A stretch of 64,000 bases of DNA from Tetragonia tetragonoides (Eukaryota > Streptophyta > Magnoliopsida > Caryophyllales > Aizoaceae): contig CM076154.1 of assembly GCA_038025085.1 (NCBI GenBank), positions 19,106,501-19,170,500 on the forward strand, in the 5' to 3' direction. Shown piece by piece: positions 32,840 through 45,513 of the stretch. The stretch's first letter is position 1; each line of letters opens with the position of its first letter. The notes beneath the pieces were generated by a model, which was not told the origin of the DNA, did no database searches, and worked only from the letters and a program-made list of their open reading frames with translations. The position numbers and the translations under genes are program-made.

Positions 32840-33705
32840 TTAAAACTCTGCTGATAGAATGTCATTATGGTCTGATTTAAACATGCTTGATGGGAACATC
32901 AATAGTCCTTGGATCATTACGGGAGATTTTAACTGTATGCTAGCTCCTGATGAGAGATTGGGAGGCATTCCTCTCTGTTATGCTGAAATTAGGAATATTA
33001 AGGATTGTGTGGATATTGTATGTTACAAGACCTCAAGTGGACTGGTTGTAAGTACACTTGGAGCAACAGGCAAGATGATGGGGATAGGGTGTGGTCTAAA
33101 CTAAACAGGGTGCTTGTCAGTGGACCTTGGGTGCAAAATTGGGTGGATTCTGAAGTTCTCTTTATGCCTGAGGGGGTCTCAGACCATTCTCCTGCAGCCA
33201 TATCATTGAGCTCTCTTACTAAGAGGATTGTTCCTCCCTTTAAATTCTGTGACATGTGGACTTATGATCCAATGTTCCTCTCACTGGTTGCACAGAGTTG
33301 GAATGTTCAAATTGAAAGTTGTAAAATGTTTCAGGTAACTCAAAAAATGAAGTAACTCAAATTTCACTTGAAAAAGTTGCATAGATCCAAGTACTCTGAC
33401 ATCTTAGGTCAGGTTGATCAAGCCAGACAACAGATGAAGTATGCTCAGGAAGAAGTTCACAAGGATCCTACCAATATGACTTTGTAGGAAAAAGAACAAG
33501 AAGCAAGGAGAATTTTTCATGAAGTCAATCTGGCTTCTGAAAAATTTCTACAACAAAAGAGTAAAGCAGATTGGATAAGCTTGGGGGATTCAAATTCTGC
33601 ATATTTTCATGATGTCATTAAACAAAAAAGACATAAAAGTAGAATAACCTCTGTGGTGAAGGAAGATGGACACAGAACCCATAATCATGTGGAAATATAC
33701 TATTT
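32840..33705 (+). pseudogene. LINE (L1-type) endonuclease/linker fragment
   Basis: The frame LWSDLNMLDGNINSPWIITG then DFNCMLAPDERLGG carries the apurinic-endonuclease GDFN motif. After a frameshift near 33000-33020 it continues LQDLKWTGCKYTWSNRQ, VWSKLNRVL, MPEGVSDHSPAAISL (the SDHSP motif). A second shift near 33350 leads to the linker (KADWISLGDSNSAYFH). It ends near 33705 before the reverse transcriptase. Both ends are missing, so this is a dead fragment. Confidence 0.75.
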
Positions 33706-34041
33706 TTAAAATTAAATTCGAAAAAAAATAGAAAATATTATAAAAAACGTCTTTATTGATGGGTTGCCAGACTTCAAGTGTGCATGAAAGAATTATGTAT
33801 TTGAATCCCCACACAGAATCCAACTAGCCCTTGATTTTTGCCATAGGACATTCGCTTGAAGTGAAAAAACAAGAAGTTCAAGATTCTGTAGAAGTTGTTT
33901 CTCATTCTGCAAAACCACAGAGGATTTAAGAGGTGCGTGTCCTCCACAATTGGACATCTCACAAACAAACAAGACACATTGGCCATTGATCACTGGTTCA
34001 GTAGCAATCTTGAGCTTTTTCTTTTCTTGTATCATCAAGAA

Positions 34042-35343
34042 ATGAGTCATCATCCTCTGTTTTCATGGTCGGACCTCCCACCGGAACTCCTCGAATCAAT
34101 CGCGGGTCACCTGAAATCAAACTCCGATGATCTCTTTTCATTCCGCTGTGTATGCAAACAATGGGGATCCTCCATTCCACCTCCTTCATTTCGCCTCTCT
34201 CCTGGCTTCTTACCACACTATATCCCCTCCTATCCCTATCCCCCTGATTTTCACGATCCTTTCAGATCTTTCCGCCACCAATCATTTCTAACTTCCACGG
34301 TCGTTTATCTCATCCGTCCACCACCCACCACCACCCCTTGGCTTGTCGTCGTAGAGCAACTGAAACCCGAAAAGGTACGCCTTTACCACCCCCTCACTAG
34401 GTCAAGACTCCCCGTCAAATATTATGGATACTTCCCAGACAATAAGTTCCCCAAAGTGTTGGCAAATTTTTCTGCAGTGGAGATTAGTAAAGGGATTAAT
34501 TTAAGGTTTTGTGATAGCCGCTTGCCCGTGCTAGAGGCCCTACGGTACCCGTGGAGTGGGAATGATAAGACATATTATGCCAACAAAGTGCTTTTGTGGA
34601 CAAACCCATATAAGAAATCCCAAAGAATTGAGGATTCCTGCTTAGTGATGTTGTACAGTACAGGGGATTTGTTATACTTACCTTTACCCTATGGTCAGGG
34701 TGATTGTAGCTATAACTATGTAAGGATGTGTTCTGTTGACATGTCTAAGTATGATGATATTGTTATTCAGAAGGGCATGGTTGTGGCGGTTGATCGTAAG
34801 GGGAGGGTTTTCGGGTTTGATTATGAAACCAATAAAATTAGTTGCACTGTGGTTGTCACCCGAGTTGATTGTACGTCTAATGAGAGACAGAAGCAGCTGT
34901 TGTTGGACTCAAACACTGATGAATTGTACTTGGTAGTTAGGAGGGGTTACAAGAAGAATGTTAGTTTCAAGGTTTATAAGCAAAATGTGAATATGTGTGA
35001 GTGGGAAGAACTTACTAGCTTGGGGGAAAGGGTTTTGTTTGTGAGTTTCGATTCTTGTTATTTTGTTGAAGCTCATGATCTTCCTGGGGTTCGAGGGAAT
35101 TGTATTGTTTTCCCTAAGGACAGCTTCCCTGTTTACTACGGAACCAACTCCTCTGATCGGCGTGATGACTACTTGTTTCAAAAAGCTAAGAGAAGTGAGT
35201 ATTTTGATACTTTTGAAGTTGGTGTGTACAAATACGGGGAGAGTGATAACTTTGCACTCATTACTGACTGCCCTGGATTTTCTGATGTCTTATGGCCTCC
35301 TCCAACCTGGATTTTGGAACATACGTCCATCTCTCCTGGGTAA
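34042..35343 (+). CDS. F-box protein with DUF295 domain (SKIP23-like)
   Basis: The ATG at 34042 opens a 433-residue protein starting MSHHPLFSWSDLPPELLES. An F-box motif is at residues 10-45 (LPPELLESIAGHLKSNSDDL, FSFRCVCKQWGSSI). The C-terminal DUF295 block carries DSCYFVEAHDLPGVRGNCIV. The same frame is open upstream to 33895, but that part lacks F-box homology, and starting at 34042 puts the F-box at its usual place. Such proteins are thought to act as substrate receptors in SCF ubiquitin ligases. The last codons read CCTGGGTAAGT, so the stop overlaps a good splice donor and a short 3' exon is possible. No lesions are seen. Confidence 0.88.
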   Translation: MSHHPLFSWSDLPPELLESIAGHLKSNSDDLFSFRCVCKQWGSSIPPPSFRLSPGFLPHYIPSYPYPPDFHDPFRSFRHQSFLTSTVVYLIRPPPTTTPWLVVVEQLKPEKVRLYHPLTRSRLPVKYYGYFPDNKFPKVLANFSAVEISKGINLRFCDSRLPVLEALRYPWSGNDKTYYANKVLLWTNPYKKSQRIEDSCLVMLYSTGDLLYLPLPYGQGDCSYNYVRMCSVDMSKYDDIVIQKGMVVAVDRKGRVFGFDYETNKISCTVVVTRVDCTSNERQKQLLLDSNTDELYLVVRRGYKKNVSFKVYKQNVNMCEWEELTSLGERVLFVSFDSCYFVEAHDLPGVRGNCIVFPKDSFPVYYGTNSSDRRDDYLFQKAKRSEYFDTFEVGVYKYGESDNFALITDCPGFSDVLWPPPTWILEHTSISPG

Positions 35344-36785
35344 GTCGTTGAATCTTTCAATCTTTTCTGTTATTGACTCATTTTATCATCCATGAAGTTG
35401 AGATGCTGATCCCATTGCCTTAAACATGATGAATTTGTTCATTTGAGTTTCATGAAGCAATAGGTTCTCATTCATTGCACCATTGACAAATAATGTTAGT
35501 TTCATCTAGTCTACATGAGATACTAATTCTTGATGAAAGTTCTGGAAATGTTATAGTAGTTCAAATTGAGGTAGGGAAACCTTAACAACAAAGAAAGATT
35601 TGAATGGAGAAACATTTCCTGTAGCAGAGAAACTTGAACACTAGACCTCAGAATAAGCAGTACTCCAAAAAGAGAACTGTTTCCTTTCCTTGGAACATTT
35701 TTGGGGTTAGGGAAAACACACCTTCTGTGAAGAGTTTCAATCCCCCACTAACATCATTTGTTGAAAGAAAATTCTACTGCACGACTTCTGTCATCATGAA
35801 AAATAGAAATGACAGAATAACCACTCTTATAGTCTCAACTTAGCTCTTCAGTTTGTGATTTTGTTGCTCTCGGACACAAATCTAGAAACAAATCTAGAAC
35901 TTGAATTGCGTTAATAGTGTACCAGCTACCCCTTTTCCCCCCTGGAAAACTAACTCTTCAGTTTGTGTTTTCCCTACCCTCTAGCCATATAGCATATATA
36001 TACTTTTTCTGCAAGGCACATCTTCAGGCATTAGCCACCTGCCCTCTCAAGATAGTTTATCTTGATTTGAACTTTGTCATGATTCACGAATTATATAAAA
36101 ACTTCTCTTTTCATGGACCATTTACAACAGCAGCTTCTGAAAAGTAGAGTGAGTGCAGAAAGATTATAGATTGACGGGAAATCTTAAATTGAGGAACCTA
36201 GTTTGTCAATAAAGTGTGATTGTTTGTCTATCATGGAGCACTACTTTAGCTACGCCGTTCTAACAATTTCAGCTAATAGAATCTCATTAACAGAATAGAA
36301 CTTCTAACTTGCAGCATATAGCTACTAGAATGTTTTAGCATCTATAATTTCCAAGTACCTGCCAAAGCATATGATTGCTTGATTCAGTGAATTTTGCCTA
36401 TAGTAATTTCATATTTGAAGTTCAAAGTCAAGAATAAAAGGAATAAATAAGCATTCAGAATAGAAACTAGTTTCAACTGTCAAGCATCCACCAATTTAAG
36501 CATCTTGCACCATGTACAAAGCTATCAGTTTCGCGGAAAACATATCTTATGGTAGCCTCTGGTAGGTCACATCAGCAATTAGTGAGTACATCTGAAAAAT
36601 TCAAAAATAATACAATTTATTGGAGAGATGAAACTGAGGATCTTAAATTAAAGTGATGGTCACCTATCAATGTACATCCTAATATGTTTAGCTTATTTTG
36701 ATAATGCTATGCAGTTAATTGCCTATCGAGTAATTACTAATTACGTAGACGAAGTTTAAACGGTTTATGTTTAGCTCCATAGTTT
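35344..36785. other. Intergenic sequence, no gene recognised
   Basis: Balanced AT-rich sequence with several short frames, none resembling a protein family. Confidence 0.4.
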
Positions 36786-37097
36786 AAACGGTCGAAGTAC
36801 TTCCATAGCCAACTATCAGGAGCAAGTTCATGAAGAAGGTAATCCTTTATGTAGTATGTTATATGTATCTGAAGCCCTTTTTTTTTCTTTTCTGTTGATC
36901 GATTTCTAGTTCCTAGTTTAATTTAACGCAGTAAGTGGACCTATGTGATTGGTCGTAGATCTGGCTGCTGAAGAAAAGAAAATGAAGCAACTTGATGAAC
37001 TGGCCCAAGTTCAAGAAAGTAAAATGAAGTTACTTGACGAAGTAACCAAAGTTGAAGAAAAGGAAAATGAACTTGATGAACTGGCGACTAAGTAAAG
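36786..37097 (+). pseudogene. Two coiled-coil exons, inverted homologue of 47560-47870
   Basis: Exon 1 encodes RSTSIANYQEQVHEE and ends at a GGTAAT donor. Exon 2 (about 36957-37097) encodes DLAAEEKKMKQLDELAQVQE, SKMKLLDEVTKVEEKENELD and ELATK, then stops. Heptad-like KxLDELxKVEE repeats indicate a coiled coil. The same exon pair with a matching intron occurs on the minus strand near 47560-47870. I do not recognise the parent gene. An open exon with proper splice sites suggests recent or current function. Confidence 0.4.
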
Positions 37098-37979
37098 GGA
37101 CTGAAGGAGAAGAGAGCCCTAGTGTTTGAGAAAATTCCAGTTTCAGGACCAATAATGTTTCGGAGAGGGACTATTTTGATGTAAGTTGTTGCCTGTATAT
37201 AGTTTGTGAATGAAAGAATGAGCAGTAGCATTTTGTGTAGTCTGACCCGACCTATGTAAAGAAAGGTATTTGGTGGAGTTATCTACCATCACCCTTGAGG
37301 TCATTCTGCTCCGGGATCTGGACTACCATCATGAATAGTCCGTAACTTTTGCGCGTATCCTGATTGTTATTGTTATTCTTTTGTGGCTGTTGTAAATGTG
37401 AACAGGAAAAATGTTGCTCCTCAACCAAATGCTTAAGAGGACATTGCAGCTCTGTGAATTTTCTATGTTTCATGAATTCTTGTTGTTGAATCTCTTATGT
37501 TAGTGGTAGGTTGGTTTCTGCTTAATAGACAGCGTTCTTGCTTTATGTATCTGTCAAGAAATTTAGGGATTCACTATACAAACTAGTTGTTGAATAACCA
37601 AGCATGGGAAGGGGACAACTTGACGACCTGGTTCTTTTGTTACTGTTAAAGCTAAATTGGCACGAATTTTCTGCGATTAACACTTTACAGGTTACAGGTT
37701 GAAGCTGTTCTGTATTGTTCTAAATTATTGTAACCAATGTTATATTCCTGCTGATTTGTGTTGCTGCTGTGTGAGAACCGAGAACTCATCCTGTGATATT
37801 GTTTTATCCTAAGTCCTAAATCTACTTACTGTTATAGATTATCTGAAACCAAGAACTTTAAAAGGCTGTTGAAAGGACGAAGAACACAATCTTAGAAAAA
37901 GTATAGTAAAAGCAGCTCCATATTTCATGTTTTTCTCCTGCAATGCTGTGAATGTGATACTCATGCTATGTTTAATGGC

Positions 37980-38796
37980 ATTTACTTAGCTTTAGTACTA
38001 ACATATTCACCAATTGTCAATCGCCTGCCTGGGCAACTCACTTCCACTGAAATTCACGTACTCAAACTTCACATCTCAGAATACCAACAATCGCTTAGCT
38101 ACCAGCATCATTTTCGATCTTTGATTGGTGAAATCTGCAGTCGCCGTGTAAAGGATGTGGCGGTCAGTGTTGAAAGGTTTTGTCTTCGGATTCAGACCTT
38201 TGATTACTGAACCTCATAGTGTGTTTTGAACCCAAGAACTGGTAAAGTTTGTATTGGGTTTAGGATTTGATATTCTGTTGCTTGATAATAATGTCGATTT
38301 ATGTCTTCCTAATCTGAAAGAGCTTCATATATGAGTGTATGACTATCTTTACTTATTGGCGAAGATGATTAGTTTTTGTCTTGTGTAAGAAAAGCTATCA
38401 TAGTGTCATAGTTTTTGTGCTATGTTTGGTCAGAATTTGAAGTGTTTACGCATTGTTTTAGGACCCAGAATTAAGAAAAACAGATGGGGCAAGGGTTTCA
38501 TTAGAGCGCCTAAATTGGAATACATTAAAATCATTGCTAAGGGATTATCAAGATATTCTTTTAAGGAGTGCTCAAGTGGATTAGTTAAAGCAAAAATGTC
38601 TGTAGAAACTAGCCTAGACTGTAAAGATGCATCCGAAGCCTTGCTCAGGGTATCTCTAGTGTTAGGTGCCTTAATCTATCTGTCGGTGCATGTCTTAATC
38701 TTTGATCCTGTGCATCCGTGTGCAGTCTTTCTCTTGAAAATAGCGAAATTCCTTGCCTTTTTCTTGTATGCGCCTTTTAAGTTTCTGGATACTTAA
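37980..38796 (+). pseudogene. F-box/LRR (FBD-type) gene relic
   Basis: Three pieces look like the LRR half of a plant F-box/LRR/FBD protein: KLHISEYQQSLSYQHHFRSL then EICSRRVKDVAVSVERF (38050-38190); LVKFVLGLGFDI then DNNVDLCLPNLKELHI (38240-38335); and LKCLRIVLGPRI, RAPKLEYIKIIAKGLSRYSF, SSGLVKAKMSVE (38440-38610). They lie in different frames with stops between them, and no F-box is present, so this is a decayed copy. Confidence 0.45.
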
Positions 38797-41200
38797 AATT
38801 AGAGAGCTGCTAAGATGCAGTACATTGTGAACTGTATGCAGCGCTTTGTTGTTCGCTAGTTTTAAAAGATTCTAAGGTTACGTCTGTATAAATGTTTATC
38901 CCTTCTCGGAAATGTTGCAGCTTTGATTCTCCTAGTATATCTCTTGCAACACTTGCAATAATTGAAAGTAAAAGATCTGAAAATTCTGTGGGACATGAAT
39001 ATGGATTATATTCCTATGTTGCAAGTTATTACTACATTAAAAATTTACGTATTTATGCAGCAATCATTTGCACATTTATGAGCACCCTAAAGCTGTATAC
39101 CTCAAGTTAACTTTTTCACTTCATTAGTTTGTTGTGAGTGTTCAGAACTTCGCGTGATTTGTGAGATTTTCTTGACTGATACACGGGCTTGAGATAGAAA
39201 CAAGGGAATGCTGCAACAATTTTAAACTTATAGGTATCAATGACATTGCACCTGAGCTCATCATGCTTCCGTTCTCTCAATTACTTTCTCATCTACCATT
39301 TCCATGACTGCAGAAGAGGTAATAGCAAAACTGGCAGCAGAGTAAACAGAAGAGTGGTATCTACTTGGAAATGGATGATATTGAAATGGTTTTACCTACG
39401 TACTCCATAGTTGAAATCATACTCGGGAACTTAATCTTGTACTGTCATTTGTGCTGATTCCCATCCCTTGGGATTCTTATCCGTAAGTCAGTATATATAG
39501 AGCATGAAGTTCAGAACATACCTTGCTTTGATTTCAAGTTGTTTTTGCTTCACAGTGCTAATAATAAGACCAGTAGAGAACTTATGTTTAGTGACCTGGT
39601 TGTTAGTCCCCTGAAATGGAGATCACTGAAGTGGCGCGTCACTATCTCAAATTTCTTCACTCACCTGTCGATTGCTACATGGCATGAAAATGTTGAGGCG
39701 GTCCTATTTATACATATTTCCAGTCAGTATTAGATATATGCCAGCAGTAATCCTTAATTCCTTATGATCACCTGTGTGGGAAGCTACCTCATATATATGC
39801 TCAATTTATTATTTACATAACCACAACCATATACAGTAGTCAAGCTGGAATATATTGTTGCCACTTGAGGTCATTCCAATGTTTTATTCTCTCTTGAAGT
39901 AGCATTGCTAGAAATCTGACTGTGCTCCGAAAACCATGTATTGTGTTTTAAATTTTATTTTTGCCTAAACTCATGCTAGCTATAGTACAGGGGAGTTCCG
40001 TGAATTTTTTCTGTTTCGTAAATTCTTCGAGTTGAATCTCTTATGATAGTTGTAAGTTTCTTTCTGCTTTTTTTCAGTAGCTTAGTTGTAACTTTGTAAG
40101 ACCTGTTTCTAGGACTGTTAATAAGAAGCTTGTTATAGATGGCCTGACGTGAAAATTGTACTCCGTATGTATGTATATTTGTACATGCCCTTTATACTCA
40201 CTTAGTTCTTTTGCTTGTGTTAATTTTAATACAGACACTAAGCTACTGAAAATTGTTTATGCAAGATATCATGCCTGAGTTGCCCACATATGGTGAATTC
40301 AGCACGGTGCCATACAAGCTAAATATCCCACATTTAGTAATTCTTGCAGACTGGTTAAACTTGTCGACTCTTTTTGTGATGCTTAAACAGATTCGTTTGA
40401 TTTCTAAAACACTCATGTTCAGATCCTATATTTGCAATTGGTGTGGTCTTGCTTTGACAGTTTAACTAACAGTGCATCTTGCATGCATATGCTAATGCAT
40501 ATTATACGACATTTTAAAGCTACTTATGGTTTCTATCCTGCTGTGTGGTGATTTAGAAATAGTATGCTTTAATTATGACAGTTAACTCAGTGATGACTCA
40601 TGAGGCCAAGAATAAGTGATGTCTCATCTGAAAAGGATTTTCGTGTCAGTTTCGTTGAAGAATTGTATATTTTACACTGTTAGCTAAGTACCTCTCATGA
40701 TCTGGAACATGCTAATGTGAATGTCTAGGGAATATGTACAATACTAGCGTACCACAATGAGATTTTCCTCATAGAAATATGAAGGCATTTCAACAATTGA
40801 AGTAAAACAATTAAGTACTTGTAGCTATGAATAAATATTAAGGTCTATATTTCACTGAATGTGATACTTGTTAGAGCACTGCATGTACAATTAGTTGCAT
40901 ATGATCTCTGAACCTTGCTGGATCTTAGTAGTCATTTCGGTACTAATTTGAATTAGAAAGTTAAGTAGTACTCAAAATTAATTGTAGATGGGCCACGCAC
41001 GTCATCGGATAGTACCGGTTAGCTATTTTTCCCTAACGCCCCAAAGGCCAAAAATCTCATCAGATTCCATTCACATAATGCTTGCAATGGAAAATGATCA
41101 GGATGATTTCTTTCCTATTTTCCACTCAATAATTGACCTCCTTTTAGAAGGGTTTTATTTTTTTTTAATTTTTTTTTAGGAGTGCTATGATCCACCTACC
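38797..41200. other. Intergenic sequence, no gene recognised
   Basis: Short frames only. A frame at 39539-39733 and one at 40253-40465 have plausible amino-acid composition but no recognised homology. Confidence 0.35.
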
Positions 41201-41211
41201 CCCAAGGTTTT

Positions 41212-42058
41212 AGCTATAAATACAGAGATTCATTTGCATGAGAAAATCATCCAGTACCCTTCACTCTATTTGTAAGGGTTACAGCCCTTACAGCCATAGA
41301 AACCAGGTTTCGAGTTCGAAGGAAGAGTGAGAGAGAGAAAGAGATCACCATCAAGTCATAGGTATCTCAGAAACAAATGAAGAAGAGAAAGAAGAAGGAG
41401 GTCCTGATGCTTAGCATCACATCTCTATCAATTCAGAGAATTACCTGCTGGTTACCTAAGGTATACCTCTTTTAATCTTCACAAATCCTTTTATTTATTT
41501 AGTTTTATCAAAATGCTTATGGTAGATCTGCATTTGGAGTTTCTTGTATATTTGTTTGTCACAGACATGCAGCTTTTGTTGGTTAATTGCTGCAGACAAA
41601 CAGCAAGGATCGCCGTAAATGGGAGAATATTAGCGATTAACTGCTCCTCACCATCTGATCAAAACTGGTTGGGGGTAATTGATCTAAAAATTCTCCAGTT
41701 TGCTCTACTTGGCATTTGGTATTATTAATTCAAGGCTTCATATGTTCTGGTGGCACTGAAGTAGCGTAGAGATACTAGATATATTCGGGCTATGCATTGG
41801 TCATGTGGAATTGACAAAGAATGAGCAATTGCAGTATACTTTCCTGTGCAGGAGGAATGGCAAGAACGACTGGAGAGAGAGAAAGAGAAGATACAGGAGA
41901 ACCCCTCCTCGAGTAATGACCAGGAATTCATAAAGCTGAAGCGCCTCATCGCAAAACAAACAAGACTGCTAATGCTAATGCAGGTTCTTGATAGTTGCAA
42001 CCAGGTTTTGGGGCGTAATAGGGTGTTGGCTGCTGTTTGGAAAAGTGAAACCACCTAA
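41212..42058 (+). CDS. Candidate small multi-exon gene, unknown
   Basis: A TATA box (GCTATAAATACAG) lies at 41212. The first ATG, at 41376, begins MKKRKKKEVLMLS and the exon ends AAG|GTATAC at 41460. An acceptor TGCAG near 41595 would add TNSKDRRKWENISD and a stop. A further acceptor (CTGTGCAG) near 41851 opens an exon encoding the charged coiled-coil EEWQERLEREKEKIQEN, then SSSNDQEFIKLKRLIAKQ. The exons cannot all be joined into one frame with confidence. It may be a gene with alternative exons or a relic related to the other coiled-coil fragments nearby. Confidence 0.3.
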
Positions 42059-43290
42059 CGGTCTGATCCTTGATGCGTATAAGGCCTCATTCAGTTGCCT
42101 TCCACTACGTACCAGATTGTTCATGAATAGATTCACTTGTTTTCCCTTTCGACGTGGATTGTTCATGAATCCACGGTCATTTCCTCCATCCTATATTTCT
42201 TATTTCCCTTTTATGACTTTATCGAGAGCAATCCCTTCATCTACTGTAGCAACTTTAATAATAAACATGTTTCCATATTTTCTTTGGCTGCTCAAGAACA
42301 AACGTTGACCCATTTCTTAAGGCCTTTGTAATAATGTCCAATCCAGCTTCTTAAAAGACATCACTGTATGATGTTGAAATCTTAAATAAAAATCGTGGAG
42401 GAGATGATTCGGTGATCAGTACTCGATCAAGCATGACAATATAGACTAAAGAGAGACGATACAAAAGTTAACAATACATGTAATCGAACCAAAAACTAGT
42501 AACCAAGATCAGTATTCAACTGATCAAATGCTGTCATACTGGTCCTAATATATCAGGACCGAGTATCTCCAATTGATGAAAGTAGAATTCATCTCGGCCA
42601 CAGGGATACACAAAAGGTTCTTCTGCAATGGCACATAAATAGTTTTCAAGGTATTTTTTTTAGTGGGTCAAGTGTTAACTATAGTACTAGTCTTCGATGA
42701 GTTGTATGATATCATCATAGGGGCTAGTTTTTTACACTATTTTGCCTTGTAATACTCTGTAACAAAGGGCCATCCCCAATGTAATCAAATTACAGAAATT
42801 AATCTTTTTTTGGTGATAGCTAATTAGCAAATCAAAGGCGTAGCAGGAAAGGAAGTTTTATGAAGCACTGACTCGAATTTAGACAATGAAAGAAATTTTT
42901 TGATCCGAAATAAGATCACTGTCCAACATAGTAATGGAACATAAGAAAATTTTCCGTGGGATCATCAATGTCGAACTGCAGTTTGAGACCAAGATGATCA
43001 ACAAAGTTGCTTTTTGGTTGGATAGCGGAGCTAGATTAATGTTGCTCATGAACAAACTATATTTTTGACTGCCCTGCAGACACTAAGAGCATAGTAGACT
43101 GACCAAAAATAACAATAGTAACCGAAAGAAAACAAGAAGAATTACTCAAGTGACAACTTTATTTTAAGTTAACCAAAGCATCCAAGTGACAAATGCATCA
43201 TATACTAGTACTGTATTTTTCAATCAGTATATCCCTTTCATTTTCCACACCCTGCAATTTCTTGAATCTTTTTAACTTGTAAATTCCTTT
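42059..43290. other. Spacer, non-coding
   Basis: 3' flanks of neighbouring genes. No repeat or ORF stands out. Confidence 0.35.
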
Positions 43291-44347
43291 TCAATCACCT
43301 GAGATGTCCATCAACGCTAGGCTTTCATTGTAAAGACATGCCTGCCCACCAAAACTAACCCATTCACCATCGACTACATTTGTAGAAGATGAGTTTTTCT
43401 CGTCCACAAGTAATGATCCCGAAGTTGTCACAATAAGACCTATACCTTCCGAGTTGTGCCATAAATCGTCAAAACCAAGGAACCCAACGAATTTAATCCT
43501 AAATAGAACCTTCCAGGATTCGTCTACGCCATGATCCTCCATCCCCCAGAAAAAATAATGGATTTCTTCATCTAATAATATCGTCTGGAGCATGGCCAAC
43601 GAACTGTCAATCACAGCCAGACCAACGACATTGCTCGTATCAGGTGGCAGTCGCAGCTCCCCAAAGGCCTCCTTATGCACATCAAACTTGAGTCCTATAG
43701 CCCGTATTGCGCTATCACATATTCTTACCCAGTATATGACTCCATTAACAAAAATACCATTGAAGTTTATACAGCAATTACCAAGGCTAGGCCAAGCAGG
43801 AGATTCGACGTTCTTCCAAGTCCTAGCTCTGACAGAGTATAGCTTAGCATGAGGACGAGATGTAATTCCTTGACAGATTGCAACCACCTTGTAATCTTTT
43901 GTTGAGGAATCAAACCCGAAACTGACAGAATAACAGGGGAATAATAAATTTGGAACTGGTTCAATGATCAGGTGTTTATGAATAGAAGGATTCCAGAGGC
44001 ACACACATCCGTCTTCCCTATTGTATAAGCATACAACACCCATGAAGTAGCCACCGAAAGAGTTGAAGCGTGAGGTAGTAGAGTAGACGGGGAAGGCAAG
44101 GCAAGTGAGATGATCTGAGTTCTTCTCGCCATAGCTACAGATGGACTGGTTATAGTCAAGTACGAGGATGACGACGGATGATTGTTTTGAAACCGGGGTG
44201 GTGGTGAAGGTGAGAGGAGATGAACTTATGGCTTGTAATGATGGAGTACCAAGATTTTGAGACACATAGGAATTTGATTAAAGCTTTTGGAGGTAGTTGT
44301 TTAAGAATTAATATCAGGATATCATGGTGCAAATAGTGATCAGCCAT
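43291..44347 (-). pseudogene. F-box associated (FBA/CPR30-like) gene with one frameshift
   Basis: On the minus strand the ATG at 44347 opens MADHYLHHDILILILKQLPP followed by KALIKFLCVSKSWYSII, a clear F-box. From about 44200 the homology moves to another frame: SICSYGEKNSDHLTC, then GVVCLYNREDGCVCLWNPSI (the F-box-associated domain hallmark), SVSFGFDSSTKDYKVVAI and ESWKVLFRIKF, ending with a stop at 43291. The total span is one base over a multiple of three. The shift lies near a CAC repeat (CTTCACCACCACC), so slippage or an assembly error is possible. If corrected, the length of about 350 residues would fit the family. Confidence 0.8.
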
Positions 44348-44801
44348 TGATATTTTGATTGTACACCACAGGAAACAGGATCAAAGAGGGCGTTTTGGAC
44401 TTGCCTTGATAGAGAAAATCAAATAAGACGATTGTATGTACTATGTAGTACGTACACCGGTTGTTTTGTTTTCTTCTTTAGAAGGTTTTCAGGAAAGAGT
44501 CCTTTTTAAATATGATTCTTATTTATTTTTAGGAAAGAGTTTCAAGTTCTTCCTATTAGGAAAGTTTTAGTAACTTTCTTGTCTTGTGTATTCGCAATGC
44601 AACTGATCGAAGGTTTATTCCAATTTATCATCTTTCATTGCATACTTGTTACTCTCTGTCTGACAATAGGCCGGTTATCAGTAAACTGATCTTGTTTCAT
44701 CTTTTATTGTTGTTGCTTCAGTAAACTAGCAAAGATGGTTTGCCTATATGATGTCAGATCCTGGAGGTCATTCTGATGTTACTGGACTTTTTCTCAGTTA
44801 T

Positions 44802-45044
44802 TGTTAGAGATATGATATCAGGAAAATATTATGAGAATATATTTTCCTCATCTATTTAGGAAACAAGATATATATGATATTATATGTTTAGGATATTATA
44901 CTAGTGATCTAATGTATTTAGGAAACTAATATATTTAGGATATATAAATTGTGCTTGGAGAATAAGTTATTGTACTCTATAAATATGGGGTCTCCCCAGT
45001 TCAATAATAAGAAGCGATATTCTTGAGCCTATTATATTTTATCA
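44802..45044 (+). mobile_element. Copia-type solo LTR, 243 bp, with TSD GTTAT
   Basis: The segment begins TGTTAGAGATATG and ends ATTTTATCA. It is flanked by perfect GTTAT duplications at 44797-44801 and 45045-45049. Inside is a TATA box (CTATAAATATGGGG) and a CAATAATAAG leader/polyadenylation region. Confidence 0.85.
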
Positions 45045-45361
45045 GTTATACATGGTTTGAGTTTTATGATGTCAGATCCTTGAGGACATTTCAGCTCATC
45101 AAATGAAATATTTGGTTAAATCAGTTCAAAGGACTGTAGGTTTCCTACCAATTTAGTGGAGGTACACATTAGACAGTTGACACCCAACATACAGAGCTTT
45201 ATGAATAGCTGTTTTAGATGTATTCAGTCTTATTAGCAAGATGACTACTAACTTGTTTGTGCCTAGACGCCTAGTTTGATGCCATAAGATTCTTAAAACA
45301 AACATTGGTGAAGGAATTTGTGGGAATGTGAATTTGAAATTTCTGTTGTTTGTTTGATCAG

Positions 45362-45513
45362 GGAATCTGCAAATCAGGACGAAGAGAGGTCGTATGAGCT
45401 TGAGAAGGTGAAAACCAAAGCTAATGAAAAGGAAACAGAATTATTTGTCCATATGAGTGAACAAGAGGATAGCCTGGCAGAGCACAGAGGGACCATGGAC
45501 GCCTTGCGGCTAG
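45362..45513 (+). pseudogene. Coiled-coil exon fragment
   Basis: Between an acceptor (TTTGATCAG) and a donor (CTAG|GTAAAT) the frame reads ESANQDEERSYELEKVKTKA, then NEKETELFVHMSEQEDSLA. It is charged and helical, similar in style to the coiled-coil exons at 36.8 and 47.7 kb. The parent gene is unknown. Confidence 0.35.
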
